Shown here: positions 1-7,351 of the stretch, one piece after another
Numbering within the stretch: the stretch's first letter is position 1
Layout of the letters: each line of letters begins with the position of its first letter
DNA from: Chishuiella changwenlii
Lineage (GTDB): Bacteria > Bacteroidota > Bacteroidia > Flavobacteriales > Weeksellaceae
Assembly: GCF_900142565.1 (NCBI RefSeq)
Contig: NZ_FRBH01000005.1
Span: 62,001 to 126,000 of the forward strand
DNA: 64,000 nucleotides
Reading direction: 5' to 3'
Program-made: the position numbers and the translations under genes
The notes under the pieces: model-generated
What the model saw: only the letters and a program-made list of their open reading frames with translations
Told to the model about the DNA's origin: nothing
The model's database searches: none

Positions 1-965
1 TCAGGATTTGTTAAATCAAGCTTAATGTTAATCTTCGTATCTAATTTTATTTCACTCTTTATTTTTTTAGATTCCTTCATTAAAGTAGGAACAGAAACTT
101 CAAAAGATTCTACAAATTCTACTCTATTATTTTCGCTGTAGTCTTTTTTATAATCTTTAAAATCGTCTATCAATTCAAATGGTTTAAGAACCTGTTCTTC
201 CAAAATCTCATTAGTTACAAATTCATTTGTATTTAAAACATTTATCGAATTAGAAATAAACTCTGCTTGTTGTTTTTTATCTGTTTTATCTAATAAGAAA
301 TCATTAGAAAAATCAGTAATTAACTCCATGTATTTCTTTGTGTGATAATTATTATCTTTTATCAAATCTATTTCTAGGAAATTCTTTTTCCAGTATTCAG
401 ATTCAACATTTTTATCATCTATAGAAAAAACTCGGAAACCTTCGTCTCTGTGCACATCTAGTATTAAACATGCTTTGTCTATACCTTCAAGCTTATAACC
501 TTTCCAGATATTATAATCTAAACCTTTAGATTCATCGAAACGTAAAAACTTTTTCTTATTTTCTAATTTATAAATTCCTATTCCACGACATGGTATTCCG
601 TCAAACATCATATTTTCAAATAATGCGACAAACACTTCACCACTTTTTATTTGTGGATGTAATGATTTTTCGTATAAATGACTTAGCACCTCTTGTGAGA
701 AATCTACAAAGTCTACTTCTTCATCAAACATTTGCTTACACTGATTATACAAAACATTAAATTCTAATTTCTCTGTATAATGTGTAAAACGATTTATTTC
801 TAACGATTTTCTAAAAGGACTTAATAAAAAAGGAACCAATTGTTCTTCTTTCGCTTCATCATATTCGATTGTTTGATCTGCAAAAATATTTGCTTCTTCA
901 CGAACCTTATGTCCTACTTTTTGTAAAGTTATAAAAGCTATATAAGCATTTTTAACGTCAACCAT
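1..965 (-). CDS. Nucleoid-associated protein, NdpA/YejK-like (partial, C-terminus outside window)
   Basis: The reading frame is open from the ATG at 965 to the window edge (321 codons), so the C-terminus is missing. The protein begins MVDVKNAYIAFITLQKVGHK and continues with a hydrophobic and acidic pattern resembling the 37-kDa nucleoid-associated protein family (NA37/NdpA), including stretches such as FENMMFDGIPCRGIGIYKLE and KACLILDVHRDEGFRVF. Members bind the bacterial nucleoid; their exact role is unclear. A perfect -7 box (TACTTTTG on the minus strand, 987-994) lies about 20 bases upstream of the ATG and supports this start. The gene stands alone here and is divergent from the DUF6515 gene. 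The family call is from recollection of the pattern and is moderately sure. Confidence 0.65.
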   Translation of the reverse strand, partial: MVDVKNAYIAFITLQKVGHKVREEANIFADQTIEYDEAKEEQLVPFLLSPFRKSLEINRFTHYTEKLEFNVLYNQCKQMFDEEVDFVDFSQEVLSHLYEKSLHPQIKSGEVFVALFENMMFDGIPCRGIGIYKLENKKKFLRFDESKGLDYNIWKGYKLEGIDKACLILDVHRDEGFRVFSIDDKNVESEYWKKNFLEIDLIKDNNYHTKKYMELITDFSNDFLLDKTDKKQQAEFISNSINVLNTNEFVTNEILEEQVLKPFELIDDFKDYKKDYSENNRVEFVESFEVSVPTLMKESKKIKSEIKLDTKINIKLDLTNP

Positions 966-986
966 TGTTTAAATTTTCTAAGAAAA

Positions 987-994
987 CAAAAGTA
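987..994 (-). promoter_or_regulatory. -7 promoter box of the nucleoid-associated protein gene
   Basis: The minus strand reads TACTTTTG, a perfect match to the Bacteroidota -7 consensus TAnnTTTG, placed about 20 bases before the ATG at 965. No convincing -33 TTTG was seen. Confidence 0.5.
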
Positions 995-1193
995 ATGAAT
1001 TTAAAAATCAATACAAATCTTGAAACAGAATAAAAAAATAGACAATATTGTTAAACAAACTAGTTAATACAATTAATTCATTTACAAATAATTATATAAT
1101 CAAGAATTATTACATGCATTAAAATGAAGAAATTCTTGTAAAAATTGGCATAGAAATAGTATATATAAAGTTGTTATAATAAATGATAATAAC

Positions 1194-1982
1194 ATGAAAA
1201 AGATTCGATTTACAATTTTAGGATTAGCTTTTACTGCAATGTTTGCAATTGGAGTAAATGCGCAAGAAAGAGGTTCGAGAGGAGAAAGAAATGCTAGAGA
1301 ATCTCATGTAAAAAATAAACGTTCGGAAGTTTCAAGAGATAAGGCGCGACAAAATAATCACGATAAAAACGTTTGGAATAAAGATAGTAGAATAAAAAGA
1401 GTTGAGCCTACTAGAAAAGTTAATACGACAAATAAAGATTGGAACCGAGATAGTAGAATAAAGCGTGTTGAACCAAAAAGAAAAGTTACTACTCCAAGTA
1501 GAAATAATTCGTTAGGTAATCGCGATTTTCATAAAAATCCGGTGAGAATAAATTCTCGTGATGTTTCAAGAAGTACTCGACCAGTAACAAATATTAATAT
1601 TGGAAATTATAAAAAGCATAAACACAACAACGTTAATTTTTACTCTAATAAAGGTATCTATTATCGTAATTATAATAAAGGTTATGCACGATATATTCCA
1701 TCAAATGGATTCAGAATTAATGTTTTACCAATCGGATATTCAACAATAAATTTAGGTAATCGTAATCCTTATTACTTCTACGAAGGTGTTTATTATAGAC
1801 CTTACAAAAGTTATTACGAAGTAGTACAAGCTCCTATAGGAGCAATCGTTTATGGCTTACCATCTGGCTACGAACGTGTAAGGTTTAGCGGTGAATATGT
1901 GTATGAATTTGGTGGAACATTATACCAAAGAATAAATCATAAAGGAAATAGAGCTTATCAAGTAATCGGTTATTTAAGCTAA
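1194..1982 (+). CDS. Secreted basic repeat protein with DUF6515-like C-terminus
   Basis: Residues 1-23 form a Sec signal peptide ending ...GVNA/QE. Residues about 24-130 are very rich in Arg, Lys, Asn and Ser and contain a tandem duplication, with the core DSRIKRVEP appearing twice about 25 residues apart. The C-terminal third, with GVYYRPYKSYYEVVQAPIGA followed by a LPSGYERV turn, resembles DUF6515, a Bacteroidota cell-envelope family of unknown function. The protein probably acts in the periplasm or on the cell surface. The gene is single, followed by a strong hairpin at 1999-2034. The basic region may bind an acidic surface polymer or nucleic acid; that is inference only. Confidence 0.65.
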   Translation: MKKIRFTILGLAFTAMFAIGVNAQERGSRGERNARESHVKNKRSEVSRDKARQNNHDKNVWNKDSRIKRVEPTRKVNTTNKDWNRDSRIKRVEPKRKVTTPSRNNSLGNRDFHKNPVRINSRDVSRSTRPVTNINIGNYKKHKHNNVNFYSNKGIYYRNYNKGYARYIPSNGFRINVLPIGYSTINLGNRNPYYFYEGVYYRPYKSYYEVVQAPIGAIVYGLPSGYERVRFSGEYVYEFGGTLYQRINHKGNRAYQVIGYLS

Positions 1983-1998
1983 ATTTTAAATGAAAATA

Positions 1999-2039
1999 AA
2001 TAATGGCGGAGTTAGAAATAACTTCGCCATTATTGTTTT
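1999..2039 (+). terminator. Intrinsic terminator after the DUF6515-like gene
   Basis: A 15-bp stem (AATAATGGCGGAGTT paired with AACTTCGCCATTATT, one G-U wobble) has a six-base loop and is followed by GTTTTA. The stem is near-perfect, so the hairpin could work in both directions. Confidence 0.75.
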
Positions 2040-2211
2040 AAAACTATTCTAAACAGCTTTAAATCTTAAAATTAGAGTAATAATTATCTAATAAAGAATT
2101 TTTAATTTTTGCAAAGGTAATTTTTTTCAATTTTTACTGCAAAACTAATTTTGATTTTCTTTTGGTAGATTCAATTCATTTTATATCTTGCGACTTCAAT
2201 TAAATAGAATT

Positions 2212-2595
2212 ATGCCAAAAAAGAAATACCAAATAGAATTTTCAATAAAATCTTCACCTTCACTATTATACAACTATATTTCTAACCCTTCTGGCCTATC
2301 AGAATGGTTTGCAGATAATGTAAATTCTCGTGGAGAAAAATATACATTCATTTGGGACGGACACGAAGAATCTGCTTTTTTAATGAAATCTAAGCAAGAT
2401 GGATATGTACGTTTTCAGTGGGAATACGATGAAGACACAAAATATTTCTTTGAATTAACGATTGTTGAAGATGATTTAACAAACGATGTTTCATTAGTTA
2501 TTACAGATTTTGCTGATGAAGACGAAGTAGAAGAATCAAAACAATTATGGGAAAGTCAAATTGAAGATCTTAAAAAAATCTTAGGATCTGTTTAA
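2212..2595 (+). CDS. START-like (SRPBCC superfamily) domain protein
   Basis: The protein of about 127 residues starts MPKKKYQIEFSIKSSPSLLY and carries the pattern of AHSA1/START-like small-ligand or chaperone-associated domains: a first beta strand, the helix LLYNYISNPSGLSEWFAD, then alternating strands and a C-terminal amphipathic helix (ESKQLWESQIEDLKKILGS). This length and pattern are typical of a START-like protein common in Bacteroidota, with no proven ligand. An in-frame TTG lies 24 bases upstream, but it sits in a -7-like sequence (TATATCTTG), so the ATG at 2212 is preferred. The next gene starts 12 bases downstream, suggesting co-transcription with the class-IV aminotransferase homologue. 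Confidence 0.75.
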   Translation: MPKKKYQIEFSIKSSPSLLYNYISNPSGLSEWFADNVNSRGEKYTFIWDGHEESAFLMKSKQDGYVRFQWEYDEDTKYFFELTIVEDDLTNDVSLVITDFADEDEVEESKQLWESQIEDLKKILGSV

Positions 2596-2607
2596 AAATC
2601 TATTATT

Positions 2608-3417
2608 TTGAAAATTAATTTAGGTGGCATTATCACTGAAAAAGCAACTGCAACAATTCACATTCAGAATAAAGCTTTTTTAAATGGTGATGCTGTAAAG
2701 GAAATTTTACGATTTGTTGATGGAGAAATTATAGATTGGGAGGATCATTATTTTAACTTAATGGCTTCTATGCGAATTTTTCGCATGAATATTCCTTTAG
2801 ATTTTACTCCAGAATTTTTTCAAGAACAAATTCACGCATTAGCAAAAGCAAACGAAGCTAAAAACGGTAAAATAGCTTTTTTTGTTTTTAGAAATGATGA
2901 AGAAGATTATTTAAAATCATCAATAAATTATATTGTTTCTTTAGAAAGTTCTGATAATAAATGGGAGTTTTTAACTTCTGAAAATAAAATTTATGTTTAC
3001 AAAGATTACAGTGTTAACACAGCTTTTTATTCGTTAGTAAATTCTCATAAACCAGAAGAAAATATCGCCGAAATATATCGTTTAGAAAATGATTTTGCAG
3101 ATATTATTTTGTTGAATATTAATAAACGAATGGCAAGATCTTTAAAAGGAAGTATTTTCTTAATTAATGATAATAAAATTCGTACACCAAAAAAAGAAGA
3201 AGGTGTAATTACAAGTGTTTTAAGAAATAACTTAATTTCTAAAATTAATAAAAGTGAAGAATTTGAAGTTGAAGAAACAGATATTTTTCCTTTTGAAATA
3301 CAGAAAGCAGAAGAAGTTTTTATTTTGATTGATGGAGTTGGAATATTACCAATAACAAAAAATCGTAAGAAAATTTATTCAACAGAAAAAACAAGATTGA
3401 TTTTTAATCATTTATAA
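2608..3417 (+). CDS. Divergent class-IV aminotransferase homologue (PabC/IlvE fold)
   Basis: The family contains PLP enzymes such as aminodeoxychorismate lyase and branched-chain aminotransferase. The N-terminal part (NKAFLNGDAVKEILRFVDGE, residues 21-40) matches the class-IV entry motif 'R.F.yGDgvFEtlr'. The Lys that binds PLP is probably K148 in NSHKPEENIAEIY. The usual catalytic-loop Glu before the [SG]NIF motif is replaced: the protein reads MARSLKGSIF (residues 175-184), with Arg where Glu is expected and Ser for Asn. It may be an inactive or functionally changed member. The only plausible start is TTG at 2608, 12 bases after the previous stop, so translation is likely coupled. It faces yqgE, whose stop lies 7 bases away. 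Confidence 0.7.
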   Translation: MKINLGGIITEKATATIHIQNKAFLNGDAVKEILRFVDGEIIDWEDHYFNLMASMRIFRMNIPLDFTPEFFQEQIHALAKANEAKNGKIAFFVFRNDEEDYLKSSINYIVSLESSDNKWEFLTSENKIYVYKDYSVNTAFYSLVNSHKPEENIAEIYRLENDFADIILLNINKRMARSLKGSIFLINDNKIRTPKKEEGVITSVLRNNLISKINKSEEFEVEETDIFPFEIQKAEEVFILIDGVGILPITKNRKKIYSTEKTRLIFNHL

Positions 3418-3424
3418 AATCATC

Positions 3425-3976
3425 TTAATTCATAGACGGATCAGCGGGAGTGTTAACCCAAATAAGGTTCTCACCTCCTAGCTGTTTCATTAATTTCTTC
3501 CACAAATCAGAACTCCAATTCTCAAAAATATCAAAATCTAAATCTGTTATTTCCCAAGAATTATCTTTAAGCTCATTAATAATCTGATTAGGAGACCAAC
3601 CACAATATCCAATCATAAATTTTATTTCGTTGTCTTTAATCAATTTCTGATTCACAGCAATTTTTACATCTTCATAAACTCCAGACCAATAAACATTATC
3701 AGCAATTTTTTCGCTGTTCTTAATTAAATCAGGTCGCTTATGGATATAATAAATATTTTCTTTGTCAACAGGCCCACCTTCATAAACTAATGCACCCGAC
3801 TCTACTTCGGATACAAAAATACTAATAGGTAAATTTGTAGAACGATTGATAATAAAACCAATACTTCCAGAATCAATATGTTCTGTAATCAAAACAACAC
3901 TCCTTTGAAAAATATCATTAGTTAATGTTGGTTTTGCTACTAGAATAGTTCCTTTTTTTATACTTTTGATAGACAT
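3425..3976 (-). CDS. yqgE: YqgE/AlgH family protein
   Basis: The protein starts MSIKSIKKGTILVAKPTL and continues with FQRSVVLITEH, GSIGFIINRSTNLPI, a VYEGGPVDKENIYYIH segment and the late GYCGWSPNQIINELKDNSW motif. These are the hallmark segments of the YqgE/AlgH (DUF179) family in their usual order. Its length of 183 residues is normal for the family. Members are cytoplasmic; AlgH was first linked to alginate gene regulation in Pseudomonas, but the molecular role is not settled. The gene is monocistronic on the minus strand and divergent from pdxH with about 90 bases between the starts. Confidence 0.9.
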   Translation of the reverse strand: MSIKSIKKGTILVAKPTLTNDIFQRSVVLITEHIDSGSIGFIINRSTNLPISIFVSEVESGALVYEGGPVDKENIYYIHKRPDLIKNSEKIADNVYWSGVYEDVKIAVNQKLIKDNEIKFMIGYCGWSPNQIINELKDNSWEITDLDFDIFENWSSDLWKKLMKQLGGENLIWVNTPADPSMN

Positions 3977-4065
3977 TTATATAATGTATTTTTTGGTTAG
4001 TTTAATAACTAAAAAGTGATGGATTATAATTGGCATTATTTTTTAAAAATATAAATAAAATATTA

Positions 4066-4713
4066 ATGAAACAAGATTTAAGTTATAAAAGAAAAGTTTA
4101 CGAAAAACAATCGATGAATTTTGATTCGTTAAGACATAATCCTATCGAACAATTTAGAGATTGGTTTTTACAAGCAGAAGAATCTGATGGTGTTGATGAA
4201 GCAAACGCAATGACTGTTGCTACAATTGGTGAAGATGGATTTCCTAGAACGAGAGTTGTTTTATTAAAAAGATATACTGACGAAGGTTTTATTTTTTATA
4301 CCAATTATAACAGCCAAAAAGGAAAAGCTTTAGAGAATAACCCAAATATTTGTTTATCTTTTTTTTGGCCTTTCTTAGAAAGACAAATTATTATAAAAGG
4401 AATTGCAGAGAAAACATCAGATAATAATTCTGATGGTTACTTTGAAACTAGACCAAGAAGTAGCCAATTAGGTGCTTGGATATCGGATCAAAGTTCTATT
4501 ATTGATGAACATGCAGATTTGGCAGAAGAAGAACTACAACTTGAAAAAAAATATGAAGGACAAGAAATTCCACGACCAGCACATTGGGGAGGTTTTTTGG
4601 TTCGACCAACAGAAATAGAATTTTGGCAAGGACGTCCTAGTCGCTTACACGATAGAGTTCGTTATGTTCTACAAAAAGATTTCGATTGGAAAAAGGAACG
4701 TTTAGCTCCTTAG
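4066..4713 (+). CDS. pdxH: Pyridoxamine 5'-phosphate oxidase
   Basis: This is the FMN-dependent enzyme that oxidises pyridoxamine or pyridoxine 5'-phosphate to pyridoxal 5'-phosphate. Visible family segments are DPIEQF-like HNPIEQFRDWF, ANAMTVATIGEDGFPRTRVVLLK, FIFYTNYNSQKGKALENNP, the RSSQLGAWISDQSS segment and the C-terminal IEFWQGRPSRLHDRVRY...KKERLAP signature. An upstream in-frame TTG at 4030 would add 12 residues of unrelated sequence. The ATG at 4066 gives 215 residues, which matches the family. It supplies PLP cofactor; no other B6 gene is nearby. Confidence 0.95.
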   Translation: MKQDLSYKRKVYEKQSMNFDSLRHNPIEQFRDWFLQAEESDGVDEANAMTVATIGEDGFPRTRVVLLKRYTDEGFIFYTNYNSQKGKALENNPNICLSFFWPFLERQIIIKGIAEKTSDNNSDGYFETRPRSSQLGAWISDQSSIIDEHADLAEEELQLEKKYEGQEIPRPAHWGGFLVRPTEIEFWQGRPSRLHDRVRYVLQKDFDWKKERLAP

Positions 4714-4801
4714 TTTTAGAAAAAATTTAACAAAATTCATTTAAAGTAACTTTAAATTTATTTTTTACTTTTGAAATAATAACTCAATATTCTACTTCAA
4801 T

Positions 4802-5584
4802 ATGTACAATAATAATATTATAAAATATTCTTTTTTAGCAACAGTTCTACTTGTTTTAAATACAAGTTGTGCTTTTGGAAGCAACGAAAAAACTAATCAA
4901 GAAGATAATACAGAAAATATGGCAGATTCTATTAATTCTACATTTACAACTGATGAATTAATAGGAAAAGGAAATCCCAATTTAGTAGGTAAAAATTATA
5001 AATTATTACCAGAAGTTGCTAAACAGTTCGAATTAATGAAAGCTGAAGCAAAAAAAGCTGGTTTTAATATTCATGTTGTTTCTAGTTATAGAAACTTTAG
5101 TTATCAAACTGGAATTTGGGAAAGAAAATACAAAGCGAATCAGGCTAAAAAGCTTGATGCAAAGAAAAACATCGATAAAATAATCGAATATTCTACAATT
5201 CCAGGAACATCTCGTCATCATTGGGGAACTGATTTTGATATTATAGATGCCACTAAAGGAATCCCTAGCGATCCATTAAACGAAAAACATTTTAATGAAG
5301 GAGGGTCTATGCATAAATTTAAATTATGGTTAGATGAAAACGCATCTAAATATGGTTTCTATTTAGTTTATACAGATAGTCCTACAAGAAAAGGATTTAA
5401 ATACGAACCATGGCATTTTAGCTATAAAGCTATTTCAGAACCAATGTTGCAAGCATATAATAAATTAGATATTAAAAAAATATTACAAGAGAATAAATTA
5501 ATGGGAAGTGAAAATTTTTCTGATGAATTTATTAAAAAATATAAAAATGATAACATTCTGGATATCAATCCAAAATTAAAATAA
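4802..5584 (+). CDS. M15 family D-alanyl-D-alanine carboxypeptidase-like lipoprotein (VanY-type)
   Basis: The N-terminus is hydrophobic and ends in LNTSC, a lipobox-like site with Cys23, so a lipoprotein is likely although the -3 residue is atypical. The catalytic domain shows the zinc-peptidase motif SRHHWGTDFD, matching SxHxxGxxxD, preceded by VVSSYRNFSYQTGIW and followed by YEPWHFSY, which supplies the third ligand His. Such enzymes trim the peptide stem of peptidoglycan in the periplasm. Length (260 residues) is normal. A terminator follows at once (5583-5611). The C-terminal 40 residues after the catalytic domain are unassigned. Confidence 0.85.
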   Translation: MYNNNIIKYSFLATVLLVLNTSCAFGSNEKTNQEDNTENMADSINSTFTTDELIGKGNPNLVGKNYKLLPEVAKQFELMKAEAKKAGFNIHVVSSYRNFSYQTGIWERKYKANQAKKLDAKKNIDKIIEYSTIPGTSRHHWGTDFDIIDATKGIPSDPLNEKHFNEGGSMHKFKLWLDENASKYGFYLVYTDSPTRKGFKYEPWHFSYKAISEPMLQAYNKLDIKKILQENKLMGSENFSDEFIKKYKNDNILDINPKLK

Positions 5585-5611
5585 AAAAAGCTCCATTTTG
5601 GAGCTTTTTTT
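5583..5611 (+). terminator. Intrinsic terminator after the M15 peptidase gene
   Basis: The stem AAAAAAGCTCCA/TGGAGCTTTTTTT with a three-base loop is followed directly by a T tract. It overlaps the last base of the stop codon region and is flanked by A and T tracts, so it could work in both directions. Confidence 0.85.
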
Positions 5612-5647
5612 GATGGAATAAAAATACCTAACTATAAAACCAATTTT

Positions 5648-6220
5648 ATGAAAGTTAAATTATTTATTCTAGCATTTTATAGTATTCTACAAACATTATT
5701 TGCAAATGATGTAATTGTAAAAGATTTTGATGGTGATAATAAATTAGATAAAGTTTATATTAATCATACATCTAATACGATTATATATCTTTTATCTAGT
5801 TGTGACTACTTAGAAAAACAAAGTTTATCTTTCTCTAAATTAAGTAAAGATACAAAGCTAATAGAGACAAAAAATGGATTTAAATTGGAGAATAATATCG
5901 ATAATATTCTTTATTCATCTTACTTTAAATTCAATAAAGAACATAAAAATTTAGAGTTAGTTGGTATTAACCGTAAAATAAAATCTCTTAATAACGAGTT
6001 TGAAAATGGAGAATCTAGTTATAAATTTTCTACACAAGAACTTGTTGCAAAATGGAATTACATTAGCAAAACGACCAAAGAAATGGTTTCTATGCCAACA
6101 TTAAAAACAAAATTGATTTTAAATAAAGTGCATTTAGATGCATTTAATGATGAATTCTTAATAAAATTTGCCGAAAAAATATCATCAATTTATAAAACAG
6201 AAATTTCAAAATTAGATTAG
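5648..6220 (+). CDS. Hypothetical secreted protein with a DxDGDxxxD-like calcium loop
   Basis: No family was recognised. Residues 1-19 form a signal peptide ending ...TLFA/ND. Shortly after it, KDFDGDNKLDKVYI matches the DxDGDxxxD loop of FG-GAP, VCBS and dockerin-type calcium sites, which in those families often opens a beta-propeller blade; only one copy is present here. The remaining 150 residues are polar and Lys/Asn-rich with no clear repeats. The location is probably periplasmic. The gene follows the M15 peptidase terminator by about 40 bases, so it likely has its own promoter. It converges with alkB. Confidence 0.55.
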   Translation: MKVKLFILAFYSILQTLFANDVIVKDFDGDNKLDKVYINHTSNTIIYLLSSCDYLEKQSLSFSKLSKDTKLIETKNGFKLENNIDNILYSSYFKFNKEHKNLELVGINRKIKSLNNEFENGESSYKFSTQELVAKWNYISKTTKEMVSMPTLKTKLILNKVHLDAFNDEFLIKFAEKISSIYKTEISKLD

Positions 6221-6256
6221 TAATTAATATTTTTTAGCAATCTTTATTTATTATTT

Positions 6257-6868
6257 CTACTCTTCATCAATAGTCCTGAATGTTAGATTAATTCTTGGAG
6301 AAAATATTTTTTTTGTTGGTGGTAATCGATGTAGCCAATAATCTTGTGTTTCACCTTTCATCACTAATAAACTTCCACTTGCTAAATTTAATGAAACGAC
6401 TTCTTTTGTTTCTTTATGTTTAAAAGCAAATTTACGTTCAGCTCCAAAACTTAGTGAACCAATAGCTCCATGACGTTTTAGTTGTTTTTCTCCGTCACTG
6501 TGCCATGCCATTCCTTCAGAACCATCGTGATATAAGTTTAGCAAACAAGAATTATAAGTTTCGCCTGTCTTCTCCTCTACTATTTTTTTCAATTTAAGTA
6601 AAGTTTCTGTCCAAACTAAAGCTGTTTTGGTAACATTAGAATAAGTATAAGAAAATGGAATATCTCCGTACCAAGCTATTTTACGTTTTGTTTCGATTAA
6701 TTTTCCAAATATAACAGCTTGATCATTTTTCCATTCAATTTCCTGTAATAAAATAGAATAATAATCATTCGCTTCTTGATCAGACATTATTTGTCCAAAA
6801 TAATTTACAATTCCATCTTTTGGTAAAAGATTTTGATTACCATCAAATAAGTCATTAAATAAGTCCAT
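6257..6868 (-). CDS. alkB: Alpha-ketoglutarate-dependent dioxygenase AlkB homologue
   Basis: AlkB enzymes use Fe(II) and 2-oxoglutarate to remove alkyl groups from DNA or RNA bases. The iron triad is visible: H123 and D125 in MAWHSDGE, and H180 in YWLHRLPP. The 2-oxoglutarate-binding arginines R192 and R198 are in SPRINLTFR. The preceding CLLNLYHDGSEG is the usual entry to the active site, and YGDIPFSYTYS is the typical substrate-loop region. The 203-residue size and pattern resemble the ALKBH2/3-like bacterial group rather than E. coli AlkB. It has no adaptive-response partner (Ada, AlkA) nearby. Confidence 0.93.
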   Translation of the reverse strand: MDLFNDLFDGNQNLLPKDGIVNYFGQIMSDQEANDYYSILLQEIEWKNDQAVIFGKLIETKRKIAWYGDIPFSYTYSNVTKTALVWTETLLKLKKIVEEKTGETYNSCLLNLYHDGSEGMAWHSDGEKQLKRHGAIGSLSFGAERKFAFKHKETKEVVSLNLASGSLLVMKGETQDYWLHRLPPTKKIFSPRINLTFRTIDEE

Positions 6869-6909
6869 AATTCAAAAAATTAGAATGAAAGATTGTATGT
6901 ATAAATAAA

Positions 6910-6939
6910 AAAACGCAACGATTTATTTCGTTGCGTTTT
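6910..6939 (-). terminator. Terminator overlapping the end of the 115-residue hypothetical gene
   Basis: A 12-bp perfect stem (AAAACGCAACGA with TCGTTGCGTTTT) has a six-base loop. On the minus strand it is followed by a run of T. The stem covers the final codons and the loop contains the stop codon, so the terminator is built into the end of the gene. Confidence 0.75.
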
Positions 6940-7270
6940 CATTTAAATAAGATTCAAATTTTAATCCTGCTATATTGTACGGATCAAATCCATTGTATAA
7001 ATCTGTTATTAATTGTTTTACTTGAAAATAGGTAAAAAGAGTAGAATATGAAGCTTGTTCTTCATAAACAGGGATTTCTACCAAAAACAAAAAACGATCA
7101 TACTTTGATATTTGAACAGTATTTCTATCTTGATTTACAAAACCTATGTAACTACCATCGTAATCTGGTAGGTTATGAAAAATCTCAATAGCTTGTGAGA
7201 AACTACCTTCTAAAGGTAATTCTGTTTCGACCGTTAAGTCGTCTGCATAATTTTCAAAGAATATTTTCAC
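6923..7270 (-). CDS. Conserved-looking hypothetical protein, GTG start
   Basis: No family was recognised. The 115-residue acidic soluble protein begins MKIFFENYADDLTVETELPL and shows alternating beta strands with a C-terminal helix (FQVKQLITDLYNGFDPYNIA); no signal peptide or membrane segment is present. The start codon is GTG at 7270. A perfect -7 box (TACTTTTG) ends only four bases before it, which implies an essentially leaderless transcript and fixes the start. It is divergent from lpdA, about 80 bases away. A terminator overlaps its last codons. Confidence 0.6.
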   Translation of the reverse strand: MKIFFENYADDLTVETELPLEGSFSQAIEIFHNLPDYDGSYIGFVNQDRNTVQISKYDRFLFLVEIPVYEEQASYSTLFTYFQVKQLITDLYNGFDPYNIAGLKFESYLNENATK

Positions 7271-7274
7271 AATA

Positions 7275-7282
7275 CAAAAGTA
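7275..7282 (-). promoter_or_regulatory. -7 box four bases from a GTG start (predicted leaderless mRNA)
   Basis: The minus strand reads TACTTTTG, a perfect TAnnTTTG. In Bacteroidota transcription starts about four bases after this box, which places +1 at or next to the GTG at 7270. Confidence 0.5.
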
Positions 7283-7351
7283 AGAAATTTTAATCTATTT
7301 TTCAGATTTGCTTTTATTTCGTTTTATAATTATTAAATTTACAATCAAATT

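Noticed and set aside
4030-4065. TTG start 36 bases upstream of the pdxH ATG
   Set aside because: The extra 12 residues are unlike PdxH, whose normal length is reached from the ATG at 4066.
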